Shown here: positions 24,959-32,409 of the stretch, in pieces | Layout: every line of letters begins with the position of its first letter | Position numbering within the stretch: the stretch's first letter is position 1 | The notes under the pieces: model-generated | Told to the model about the DNA's origin: nothing | The model's database searches: none | Seen by the model: the letters and a program-made list of their open reading frames with translations, nothing else | Made by a program: the position numbers and the translations under genes | NCBI RefSeq assembly: GCF_004564235.1 | Contig: NZ_SOMN01000035.1 | Span: forward strand, 1-54,929 | Direction: 5' to 3' | Length of the DNA: 54,929 nt | From: Cohnella luojiensis | GTDB lineage: Bacteria; Bacillota; Bacilli; Paenibacillales; Paenibacillaceae

Positions 24959-25321
24959 GTGGTGATAGCTGCGATTCTGGTGGGGCTTGTCGCTTTGGAG
25001 CATGTATACATTCTGCTCATGGAGATGTTCCTATGGACTTCTCCCGGCATTCGGAAAAGGTTCGGCACGTCCACAAGCTTCGCCAGGGAATCCAAGACGC
25101 TCGCGGCCAACCAGGGATTGTATAACGGATTCTTGGCTGCGGGACTGGTATGGGGGTTGCTTCACCCCAACGCTTCCACCGGGTATCAGATTCAGACGTT
25201 CTTCCTCGTCTGCGTCCTGATCGCCGCCCTCTATGGAGGCTGGACCGTGAAGAGGTCGATCCTCTTCGCGCAAGGTATTCCGGCCGTCGCGGCTTGGATT
25301 GCCGTCATGCTTGCTTGGTAA
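24959..25321 (+). CDS. DUF1304-family small membrane protein
   Basis: 120 residues with four hydrophobic helices. LVALEHVYILLMEMFLW near the start, then LAANQGLYNGFLAAGL, here NQGLYNGFLAAGL, and IALYGGWTVKR-like segments (LIAALYGGWTVK) are the hallmarks of DUF1304. The GTG at 24959 follows GAAGGGGAGGCTGCCCG. It starts 54 bases after the MMPL gene and is probably in the same transcript. Function unknown. Confidence 0.88.
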   Translation: MVIAAILVGLVALEHVYILLMEMFLWTSPGIRKRFGTSTSFARESKTLAANQGLYNGFLAAGLVWGLLHPNASTGYQIQTFFLVCVLIAALYGGWTVKRSILFAQGIPAVAAWIAVMLAW

Positions 25322-25356
25322 CGGATCGTAAAACCTATTAACAGTAAAACCTATCA

Positions 25357-25393
25357 AACAGTACAGCCTATTGACGGTTGTACTGTTTTTTGT
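25357..25393 (+). terminator. Terminator of the TetR-MMPL-DUF1304 unit
   Basis: AACAGTACAGCC (25357-25368) pairs with GGTTGTACTGTT (25377-25388) and is followed by TTTTTG. Confidence 0.85.
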
Positions 25394-25511
25394 TGGCCGG
25401 ATTCGGAGATCGATTCTCTGAACCTGGGACATAACGGTTCCCGCCCTTTAAGGGACATATGATATAATGAGACAAAAATCTTGTAATCCCACGCGGAGAG
25501 GAACGACCCCT

Positions 25512-27800
25512 TTGAAGACGTTGGTCATAGCGGAAAAGCCGGACATGGGCCGCAACATCGCCGCCGTCATCGAGCCCAAAGCTCAAAATAAACGCTCCTA
25601 TTTAGAAGGAGAAAATTATATCATCACCTGGGCGATCGGCCATCTCATCGGGTTGGCGGAGCCGGACCTCTACGATGACAAATATAAAAAATGGCGATTC
25701 GGCGATCTGCCGATCATCCCCGAAGATTTCAAGCTGCTCCCCAATCCGCGGACGAAGGATCAGCTTCAAGTGATCGAAGAACTCGCGGCAAGGAGCGGCG
25801 CGCTCGTAAACGCTTGCGATGCCGGGCGGGAAGGGCAGCATATATTTTCGCTCATCGTAAGGCATCTCCATCTGAAGCAACCGGTCAAGCGTCTATGGAT
25901 TTCAGACTTGACGGCGGAGACGATTCGCAAGGGCTTCGACCAATTGAAGGATAATACCGAGTACGAGAATCTGACGCAGGCTGCGCGCGTACGAAGCGAA
26001 GCGGATTGGCTGATCGGAATGAACGGCTCCCGCGCATTCACGACGAAGCACAACGAGCTGTTGTCCGTCGGCCGGGTGCAGACGCCCGTTCTCGCCCTCA
26101 TATACGATCGCCAGAAACAGATCGAAGCTTTCGATTCTTTGAAATTTTACGACATTACGGGCTTGTTCACGCAACAGGCGACCGACTATAGAGGAATTTG
26201 GCAAGGAGACAGGCTTACGGATCCCGAGAAAGCCGAAGCGATCGCAGCCAAGGTGAAGGGCAAGACGGGCACGATCGCAAGCTATGAGGTCAAGGATACG
26301 AAGGAGTATCCCTTTAAGCTTTACGACTTGACGCTGCTCCAAAGGGAAGCGAACGGGAAGTTCAGCTTCTCCGCCAAGAAAACGTTGGACACGGCGCAGG
26401 CGCTCTACGAGAAGCATAAGGTCATTTCTTACCCGCGTACGAACTCCAACTACGTCAACGAGCAGAACATTCCGGAGATGCACAAGATTCTGGATTCCTT
26501 GCGGAGTTCTTCCGATTACGGAGAATTCGTGAAGGACGCGAATAAGAAGCTTGTACATACGAATAACAAGAACGTCTGCAATCCGGCTAAAGTCGAAGAT
26601 CATCATGCCATCATGCCAACGATGAAGAAGCCTCAAGGATTAAGTCCCGACGAGCGGAAGCTCTATGATCTGATCGTAAAAAGATTCCTGTCCCATTTCT
26701 ATCCGGCAGCGGAATATAAAGTCCATACGGTTATGACCGAAGTGGAAAAGGAAAGCTTCAAGACGACGGTGAAGCAATTGCTTAGCTTAGGCTGGAAAGT
26801 CATTTACGCGGATCAAGCCAAGTCGGGCAAGGACAACGGCAGCGGAAAAGACGGCGGCAAAGAGGATGGAGCGGGATCGGCCGAGGAGGAGGAGCAGGAG
26901 ACGGATGCTCCGTTCGAGATCGATCCGCGGCTGCCCGTCGTTTGCAGCGACGTCGAGGTTAAAGCTAAGGAAACGCAGCCTCCGAAGCATTTTACGGAAG
27001 GTACGTTGCTTAAAGCGATGGAAAGCGCGGGCAAACAAATCGAGGACGAGGAGCTTCGCGATGCGATGAAGGACTCGGGGCTGGGAACGCCGGCCACCCG
27101 GGCGGCAACGATCGAACGGCTGAAGCAGGTCGGTTACATCGACATGCAGGGTAAGAGAATCGTGATCACTCCTAAAGGACGGACCGCGATCGAGCTCATC
27201 CGCGGAGCCGGAGTCGAGCTGCTCACCTCGCCTGAGATGACCGGGCATTGGGAGCGGAGACTAACGGAGATTTCGCGCGGACAAGCTTCCGCGGATGCTT
27301 TTATGGGCAACGTAAAGAAATTCACGTGGCAAATTATCGATAAGGTTAAGCTTCAGCGGCCAGCCGCCAAGAATGCTTTCGCGAGACCCGAGCCTCCGGC
27401 AAAGGAAGCAAAAGGCAAGAAGAAGCCAACGTCGGAAGGGGAATCCGCGGGATCGGCTGCACCGAAGAAAACCAAGGCGACTCCCGCTTCGGCCAAATCC
27501 GCACCCGCGAGTTCCTCGGCGCAACCCGGCACGATCGGAATATGTCCGAATCCAGGCTGCGGCGGTCACATCTTCATGGGCCGCAAAGGCTATGGCTGCA
27601 GCAATTACAAGACCGGCTGCGGCTTCGTTATCTGGAAGGAAAGCTTCGACCGCACGTTGACCGATACGATGGTTAAAGCGCTGGTAGAGAAGGGAAAGAC
27701 GGCTAAGCTGAAATTCGATAAAGCCGACGAGGAAGCCTTCGAGGCGCGAATCGTGCTGAAGAACCCGGCCACGGGAGAGCTATCATTGGAAACGATTTAA
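25512..27800 (+). CDS. topB: DNA topoisomerase III
   Basis: 762 residues from the TTG at 25512 (LKTLVIAEKPDMG), preceded by GGAGAGGAACGACCCCT; the frame is open to 25467 but that part has no site. The Toprim domain shows VIAEKPDMGRNIA and NACDAGREGQHIF (acidic Mg site, with the DAGREG form usual in Firmicute TopB). The catalytic Tyr is in ISYPRTNS. GLGTPATRAATIE and the C-terminal zinc ribbon CPNPGCGG...GYGCSNYKTGC are present. Two low-complexity linkers occur, a Lys/Gly/Asp/Glu stretch in the middle and a Lys/Ala/Pro/Ser stretch before the zinc ribbon. It decatenates and relaxes DNA by single-strand passage. Confidence 0.95.
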   Translation: MKTLVIAEKPDMGRNIAAVIEPKAQNKRSYLEGENYIITWAIGHLIGLAEPDLYDDKYKKWRFGDLPIIPEDFKLLPNPRTKDQLQVIEELAARSGALVNACDAGREGQHIFSLIVRHLHLKQPVKRLWISDLTAETIRKGFDQLKDNTEYENLTQAARVRSEADWLIGMNGSRAFTTKHNELLSVGRVQTPVLALIYDRQKQIEAFDSLKFYDITGLFTQQATDYRGIWQGDRLTDPEKAEAIAAKVKGKTGTIASYEVKDTKEYPFKLYDLTLLQREANGKFSFSAKKTLDTAQALYEKHKVISYPRTNSNYVNEQNIPEMHKILDSLRSSSDYGEFVKDANKKLVHTNNKNVCNPAKVEDHHAIMPTMKKPQGLSPDERKLYDLIVKRFLSHFYPAAEYKVHTVMTEVEKESFKTTVKQLLSLGWKVIYADQAKSGKDNGSGKDGGKEDGAGSAEEEEQETDAPFEIDPRLPVVCSDVEVKAKETQPPKHFTEGTLLKAMESAGKQIEDEELRDAMKDSGLGTPATRAATIERLKQVGYIDMQGKRIVITPKGRTAIELIRGAGVELLTSPEMTGHWERRLTEISRGQASADAFMGNVKKFTWQIIDKVKLQRPAAKNAFARPEPPAKEAKGKKKPTSEGESAGSAAPKKTKATPASAKSAPASSSAQPGTIGICPNPGCGGHIFMGRKGYGCSNYKTGCGFVIWKESFDRTLTDTMVKALVEKGKTAKLKFDKADEEAFEARIVLKNPATGELSLETI

Positions 27801-27804
27801 AAAG

Positions 27805-27857
27805 ACACCCTGCCTGTTCCGGATCATAACTGAGCCCGAGCAGCGGGTGTTTTTTTT
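27805..27857 (+). terminator. Terminator after topB
   Basis: ACACCC-TGC (27805-27813) pairs with GCAGCGGGTGT with a small bulge, followed by eight T. It lies just before repeat array B. Confidence 0.75.
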
Positions 27858-27907
27858 AACCTATCAGTAACAAAACCTTACCAAACTAAGGAACACGCTG
27901 GAAAATG

Positions 27908-28152
27908 GAGCCAAGATAGTAAAGAAAGTTTGCTAACTCCTCCCGCCGCAGTCGAATCGAGCCGAGATAGTAAAGAAAGTTTGCTAACTCAGCCCGCCGC
28001 AGTCGAATCGAGCCAAGATAGTAAAGAATATTTGCTAACTCAGCCCGCCGCAGTCGAATCGAGCCGAGATAGTAAAGAAAGTTTGCTAACTCGGCCCGCC
28101 GCAGTCGAATCGAGCCGAGATAGTAAAGAAAGTTTGCTAACTCCGCCCGCCG
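27908..28152. repeat. Repeat family B array (5 units, exact 51-bp pitch)
   Basis: GATAGTAAAGAAAGTTTGCT starts at 27915, 27966, 28017, 28068 and 28119, always 51 bases apart. The linker is CCCGCCGCAGTCGAATCGAG with near-perfect identity. Read on the minus strand each unit begins GTTAGC and ends GGCGGGC, like family A. Because 51 is a multiple of three, both strands show long false frames with a 17-residue peptide repeat. The last unit runs directly into the interior of a SIS-domain gene at 28153. Confidence 0.92.
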
Positions 28153-28530
28153 CTCGTTATAAAAGAAAAAACGTTCCAGCACGCGGAAGGGATGACATTG
28201 TCGGAATTCCGGCACGGCAATATCGAAGTAGTGCGGGAAGGACTCCTGATCGTGGTCATCGCAACGGCCGAAGACAGGGAGGAATCGCTGAAACACGCAG
28301 AGCATTTGGCCTCCTTGCAAGCGGAAGTGTATTTCATTACTGATCGGAGCGTATCGTTGCCGGGGATTACCGAAAAGCGGATATTGATATTGCCCGAACA
28401 GGCAGACGCGATTCTTTCCCAGATCGTCGCGGTGCTTCCGATTTTGCTGTTGGCGGAAAAAACCACTTCGCTCAAAGGCGCCGATGTCGACGACTTTCGC
28501 TATATATCCAAAGTGGTAGACCGATATTAA
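28153..28530 (+). pseudogene. C-terminal remnant of a SIS-domain sugar isomerase/deaminase
   Basis: The frame is open from 28153 (LVIKEKTFQHAEGMTLSEFRHG as two parts: LVIKEKTFQHAEG and MTLSEFRHG) to the stop at 28528-28530. The EFRHG element, the following strand-helix pairs and the tail GADVDDFRYISKVVDRY correspond to the end of the second SIS domain of AgaS/FrlB/GlmS-type proteins (EFRHGP..., GxDxDxPR.L.KVV). The ATG at 28192 has no ribosome binding site, and everything before the second half of the last SIS domain is missing. Upstream, the frame immediately meets a stop inside repeat array B, so the array has replaced the 5' part of the gene. Probably not expressed. Confidence 0.8.
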
Positions 28531-28546
28531 AGCTTCAAACCTGTCG

Positions 28547-28576
28547 AACCTGATCCCTGATGGATCGGGTTTTTTG
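28547..28576 (+). terminator. Terminator of the former sugar isomerase gene
   Basis: AACCTGATCC (28547-28556) pairs with GGATCGGGTT (28562-28571), followed by TTTTTG. Confidence 0.8.
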
Positions 28577-28637
28577 TTATTATGTTGTTATTAGGTATTC
28601 TTGCTAATGTACGTTACTAAGGAGGTACTTATAAACC

Positions 28638-29126
28638 ATGCTCATTCTAAACGAAAAAATAAAGGCATCCGAGGTCCTGTTGACGGGAGTTAACGGAGAG
28701 GATCTGGGAGTTGTTTCGAGAGACGAAGCTTTGGCCATGGCACGCAAGCTGAAGGTCGATCTCGTCTGTACTTCCCTGTTCAGCAGCCCTCCCCCATGCA
28801 AGCTAGTATCGCGGGGCGCGGCCAAGCAGGAAGCGGCGAAGGAGAAGCAAGACGCGCGGAAGAAGGATCTACAGCTGAAGGTGAAAGAGATCAGGCTTAC
28901 GGCGAGTATAGAGGAGCATGATTACGAGACGAAGCAGCGGCAAGCCGAGAAGCTGCTCGCCTCGGGCAACGCGGTTCAATTGGTCGTTAAAATTCAAGGC
29001 AAAGAGGGACCGAAAGCGAAGGAATTGCTGGAGCGCTTGCTGAAGGATCTGGCTGCGGGCGGTAAAAAGGAGACGGGAATCCAGCTTAGCGGCAAACAAG
29101 CGGCCGTTCGGGTCGTTCCGTTGTGA
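28638..29126 (+). CDS. Divergent translation initiation factor IF-3 paralogue
   Basis: 162 residues. The start LILNEKIKASEVLLTGVNGEDLG then VVSRDEALAMARKLKVDLV matches the IF-3 N domain (INE.IRA.EVRLI..NGEQLG..S..EAL..A). PPPCKLVSRG replaces the usual PPVCRIMDYG at the end of that domain; a charged linker and LKVKEIRLTASIEEHDYETKQRQ, the C-domain start, follow. The C-terminal half is less similar and lacks the usual HM.PK tail. ATG 28638 has AAGGAGGT 11 bases before it. There is no rpmI-rplT next to it, so it is not the housekeeping infC. It may bind 30S subunits under special conditions; the role is unknown. Confidence 0.8.
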   Translation: MLILNEKIKASEVLLTGVNGEDLGVVSRDEALAMARKLKVDLVCTSLFSSPPPCKLVSRGAAKQEAAKEKQDARKKDLQLKVKEIRLTASIEEHDYETKQRQAEKLLASGNAVQLVVKIQGKEGPKAKELLERLLKDLAAGGKKETGIQLSGKQAAVRVVPL

Positions 29127-29169
29127 ATAGAAGCCCGACTGCCGCTTGTCTATATGCGCTATTTTTGAA

Positions 29170-30078
29170 TTAAGCTTTAAGAGCGACGGCAATCTGAGCT
29201 GCCACTTGAGCATTATGGTACACGAGGGCAATATTCGTTTCCAAGCTTCTGCCGTCCGTTAGTTCTTTAATGCGAGCTAATAAGAACGGAGTCACCTTCT
29301 TGCCCGTGATCTGCTGATCCTTGGCTTCGGCGAGCGCTTGTTGAATCACCCCTTCGATATCTTGTTGCCGCAGCGCGGATTCAGCAGGAACCGGATTAGC
29401 GATGACTGCTCCGCCGTCTAGCCCCAGTTCCCATTTCTTTCTCAAAACATTGGCGACTTGAGCAGGCTCGTCGAGGCGGAAATCAACGCCATAACCGCTC
29501 TCCCTTGCATAGAAAGAAGGGAACTCGTCGGTTTTGTAACCGACGACCGGCACGCCGTGGGTTTCCAAGAACTCCAGCGTTCGGCCGATGTCTAGAATGG
29601 ACTTGGCGCCAGCGCAGACGACGGCAACGTTCGTCCGGGCCAATTCGGTTAAATCGGCGGAAATGTCCATCGTCGTTTCTCCCTCGCGGTGAACGCCGCC
29701 GATTCCGCCCGTCGCGAATACTTCTATGCCGGCCAATGCGGCGCCGATCATCGTAGCGGCTACCGTCGTCGCTCCGATTTTGCCGGAGGCTAGTATATAA
29801 GGGAAGTCGCGTCGGCTTACTTTCTCCACATTTTTCGTCGTCGCGAAGGCTTCCAGTTCTTGTTCGTTCAGGCCGATCTTGATACGTCCGTCCAGAATGC
29901 CGATCGTAGCGGGAACCGCTCCGTTGTCGCGAATGATCTGCTCGACCTTGCGAGCCATCTCTATATTTTGCGGATAAGGCATGCCATGGGATATGATCGT
30001 AGTTTCCAACGCAACGATCGGTTTGTTTTGGACCAGTGCATCTTGCACTTCATCCGTAAAAGTAAGGTAGTTGTTCAT
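29170..30078 (-). CDS. psuG: Pseudouridine-5'-phosphate glycosidase
   Basis: 302 residues from the ATG at 30078, preceded by AAGGAGAGATTATC and overlapping the upstream kinase stop as ATGA; the frame extends to 30186 but only inside the kinase gene. [54 protein letters not shown] and [11 protein letters not shown] are characteristic of PsuG (YeiN/indigoidine synthase A family). It splits pseudouridine 5'-phosphate into uracil and ribose 5-phosphate. It forms a two-gene operon with the kinase. Ribose chemistry links it loosely to the rbs operon further right. Confidence 0.95.
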   Translation of the reverse strand: MNNYLTFTDEVQDALVQNKPIVALETTIISHGMPYPQNIEMARKVEQIIRDNGAVPATIGILDGRIKIGLNEQELEAFATTKNVEKVSRRDFPYILASGKIGATTVAATMIGAALAGIEVFATGGIGGVHREGETTMDISADLTELARTNVAVVCAGAKSILDIGRTLEFLETHGVPVVGYKTDEFPSFYARESGYGVDFRLDEPAQVANVLRKKWELGLDGGAVIANPVPAESALRQQDIEGVIQQALAEAKDQQITGKKVTPFLLARIKELTDGRSLETNIALVYHNAQVAAQIAVALKA

Positions 30079-31178
30079 GATAATCTCTCCTTGGCTGTTT
30101 GTTGGAGTATCCGTTCGTTTAATTGCGCGGATACGGACTCGTTCGTCTGAAGCGTTAGATGGGCTGCCGCTAACCCAAGCCGACACGCATCGGGGTAGTT
30201 AAAATCATGCAGTATGCCATAGGCCACACCGGCGACGAACGCATCTCCCGCGCCCGTGACCTCGACTACGTCGGTCGGAACCGAAGGGTAGAGAACGGCA
30301 GCGCTTTCGTCTCCGGAGTACACGACGCCTTGCTCGCCCGCCGTAATGAATACATGCTGGACGCCGCGTTTATGAATGGCTAGCGCTAACTCGGCGTAGT
30401 CCGGCTTGTCCGAGGCTGTAGCCTCTGCGCCGGCTAATTCAATCGCTTCCTCCAGATTGGGGAAAATGGCGGTCACCCCGCGCAGGTCGCTAGGCAGCTT
30501 CTTCGTTTTCTCCGAGGATACCGGATCGATGAATAACGGTAGCGCGCTGTCCCGGCAAAGCCGTATGAGTTCGCTCAATCCATCGGCTGGCAAGTTCGTA
30601 TCCGCGATCACAAGCTTCGACGCCGCGATATGCGACCATTTCTCCTGGAGCAATCGCGCGGAGAGTTTATCGTAGATGTCCATGTTCGCGAAGGCCACGA
30701 ACATCTCTCCGTTCATGTCGAGAAGAGCGGTATACGTACCGGTCTTCTCGTCAGGCAGTACGTTGGACAAGCTGGTATCCACGCCGGTTCTTGCGGTTTC
30801 CTTCAGCACCCACTGTCCGGCTTGATCATCGCCGACTACGGTCAGCAAGGAAACGGTACAGCTCAGACGGGCCAGATTCTCCGCGATATTGCGCGCCACG
30901 CCGCCGCAGGATTCCTTGACGTTAGCGGGATTGGACGAGGCGGAACGAATCCGCTGCTTGGCTGTCGCTTTGCTATCGAGGTTCGCGCCTCCGATGCAGA
31001 GAACGGTATTCTCATCTGCGGTTACGTATGCCCGTCCGCGGATGACGCCTTTTTTGGTTAGGGCTGCAATGTAGCCGGCTACGGCGGACCTCGATATGCC
31101 GATTCGGCTCGCGATTTCATTCTGAGAGATAAAAGGATTGTGGCGTATGAGGTCTAATATCTGTTGTTCGCGATCCAT
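30075..31178 (-). CDS. psuK: HTH-PfkB fusion: pseudouridine kinase with DNA-binding domain
   Basis: 367 residues. Residues 1-60 are a winged helix-turn-helix ([46 protein letters not shown]). From about 65 a PfkB/ribokinase fold follows: [46 protein letters not shown] and the ATP/anion-hole motif [13 protein letters not shown]. It phosphorylates pseudouridine, feeding PsuG. Such N-terminal HTH fusions are common in Firmicute PsuK-like proteins and suggest that the enzyme also represses its own operon. A pair of TAGACnnnTGTCC repeats lies upstream. ATG 31178 follows TTAAGGAGGGTCGGGCA. Confidence 0.9.
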   Translation of the reverse strand: MDREQQILDLIRHNPFISQNEIASRIGISRSAVAGYIAALTKKGVIRGRAYVTADENTVLCIGGANLDSKATAKQRIRSASSNPANVKESCGGVARNIAENLARLSCTVSLLTVVGDDQAGQWVLKETARTGVDTSLSNVLPDEKTGTYTALLDMNGEMFVAFANMDIYDKLSARLLQEKWSHIAASKLVIADTNLPADGLSELIRLCRDSALPLFIDPVSSEKTKKLPSDLRGVTAIFPNLEEAIELAGAEATASDKPDYAELALAIHKRGVQHVFITAGEQGVVYSGDESAAVLYPSVPTDVVEVTGAGDAFVAGVAYGILHDFNYPDACRLGLAAAHLTLQTNESVSAQLNERILQQTAKERLS

Positions 31179-31226
31179 TGCCCGACCCTCCTTAAGGTTA
31201 GTGCTTTACATAGTTTATCTCACATA

Positions 31227-31258
31227 TAGACAAATGTCCATCAAGTAGACTTTTGTCC
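31227..31258. promoter_or_regulatory. Candidate operator pair between psuK and the flavoprotein gene
   Basis: TAGACAAATGTCC (31227-31239) and TAGACTTTTGTCC (31246-31258) are direct repeats 19 bases apart; each has GAC/GTC dyad symmetry. They lie in the divergent promoter region and are good candidates for binding by the HTH domain of the kinase. Confidence 0.5.
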
Positions 31259-31286
31259 TAGACGATAAAGAAAGAGGGTTCTATTC

Positions 31287-32345
31287 ATGAACATTCCTGA
31301 ACGTATGATAACCGAAATACGCCATGTCGCCGATAAGCATGCAAATGAAGGCAAGCTTCCCGAAGAGATTTTGAACTATATGTATGAAGCGAAACTGTTC
31401 AAGCTGTTCGTGCCAAAGGAATTAAACGGCCTTATGCTGCCTCTGCCCGAAGCGCTGCGCGTGTTCGAGCGCGCTTCCTGGATCGACGGGAGCTTCGGAT
31501 GGCTCGTTACCATCGGTTCGGGCGGAGGGTTTTTCTCGGCGACGCTTCCTCCAGAGCAATCCAAGCTGTTGTTCGGACATGATAGAGCCGTCGTTGCGGG
31601 AAGCGGCCATGCGAACGGGATCGCTCTTTCGGTCGATGGCGGATATATCGTTAGCGGGCAATGGAAGTATTGCAGCGGTTCGACCTATGCCAGCCTGTTC
31701 ACCGCGAATTGCAGAATAGGAGCCGAGCCGGGCGAGGAACCTGAGGTTCGCTCCTTCGCTTTCCTGCCCGAGCAAGTGGAGATCATTCGGGATTGGAACG
31801 CTTTCGGATTAAAAGCAACCGAAAGCCACTCGATCAGGGTGCAGGAAGCCTTCGTCCCCTCTGAGCGCACATTCGATATTATGAGCACGCCTCACTATGA
31901 CGACCCCATTTTCCGATATCCTTTCCTCCCTTTCGCCCAAACCTCTTTCGCTGCGGTAAGTCTCGGCATCTGCCGTCACTTCCTGGAAGAAGCCCGTTCT
32001 TTCGCCATGGCAAGGCAGGCCGATTGGGCAATCGCTCGTCCCCAGCGATTAGAGGCGTTGATTAGCGTTCTCGAGGAGCATGAAACGTCATTGGATGCCG
32101 TAGCAAAACAGTTCTATGAAACGGTGGAGCGGACTTGGGCGGATTTCGAGAGAAGCGGAGCGATGGATGAGCAGCAGCAACGCGAGGTCGGCGAAAGCAG
32201 CCAAAGGATAGCCATAAGCACATTAGCATATGCGCATGCGATTTTTCCGTTGCTCGGCATGGCGGTTCTGATGGAGGATAACCCGATGAACCGGATATGG
32301 CGGGACCTCCATACGGTCACCCAGCATACGGTACTGGTACCCTAG
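31287..32345 (+). CDS. Acyl-CoA dehydrogenase-like flavoprotein
   Basis: 352 residues. The helical N domain (RHVADKHANEGKLPEEILNYM, in parts), FVPKELNGLMLPLPEALRVFE, the middle beta domain with VAGSGHANGIALSVDGGYIVSGQWKYCSG (seen as GYIVSGQWKYCSG) and a four-helix C domain fit the acyl-CoA dehydrogenase fold, nearest to group D monooxygenases such as DszC/HsaA. The usual catalytic Glu is not obvious, which favours an FMN/FAD-dependent oxygenase or an enzyme on a non-CoA substrate. ATG 31287 follows AAAGAAAGAGGGTTCTATTC. Divergent from psuK and convergent with the molybdopterin enzyme. Confidence 0.82.
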   Translation: MNIPERMITEIRHVADKHANEGKLPEEILNYMYEAKLFKLFVPKELNGLMLPLPEALRVFERASWIDGSFGWLVTIGSGGGFFSATLPPEQSKLLFGHDRAVVAGSGHANGIALSVDGGYIVSGQWKYCSGSTYASLFTANCRIGAEPGEEPEVRSFAFLPEQVEIIRDWNAFGLKATESHSIRVQEAFVPSERTFDIMSTPHYDDPIFRYPFLPFAQTSFAAVSLGICRHFLEEARSFAMARQADWAIARPQRLEALISVLEEHETSLDAVAKQFYETVERTWADFERSGAMDEQQQREVGESSQRIAISTLAYAHAIFPLLGMAVLMEDNPMNRIWRDLHTVTQHTVLVP

Positions 32346-32371
32346 AGGGAATTGTAAAATGGGGATAAACG

Positions 32372-32406
32372 AAGGCCGCCCGAGGATTTGCTCCCCGGGC
32401 GGCCTT
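32372..32406. terminator. Bidirectional terminator
   Basis: AAGGCCGCCCG (32372-32382) pairs with CGGGCGGCCTT (32396-32406). It separates the convergent flavoprotein gene and the molybdopterin oxidoreductase gene, 4 bases from the latter's stop. Confidence 0.85.
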
Positions 32407-32409
32407 TAC

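Noticed and set aside
24071..25003. 310-codon minus-strand frame antisense to the MMPL exporter
   Set aside because: Codon-structure shadow of the exporter gene with no recognisable domain.
27886..28343. Long frames on both strands through array B encoding a 17-residue peptide repeat (such as AELANFLYYLGSIRLRR)
   Set aside because: The 51-bp unit is a multiple of three, so any frame without a stop stays open. There is no ribosome binding site and the DNA repeat explains the peptide.
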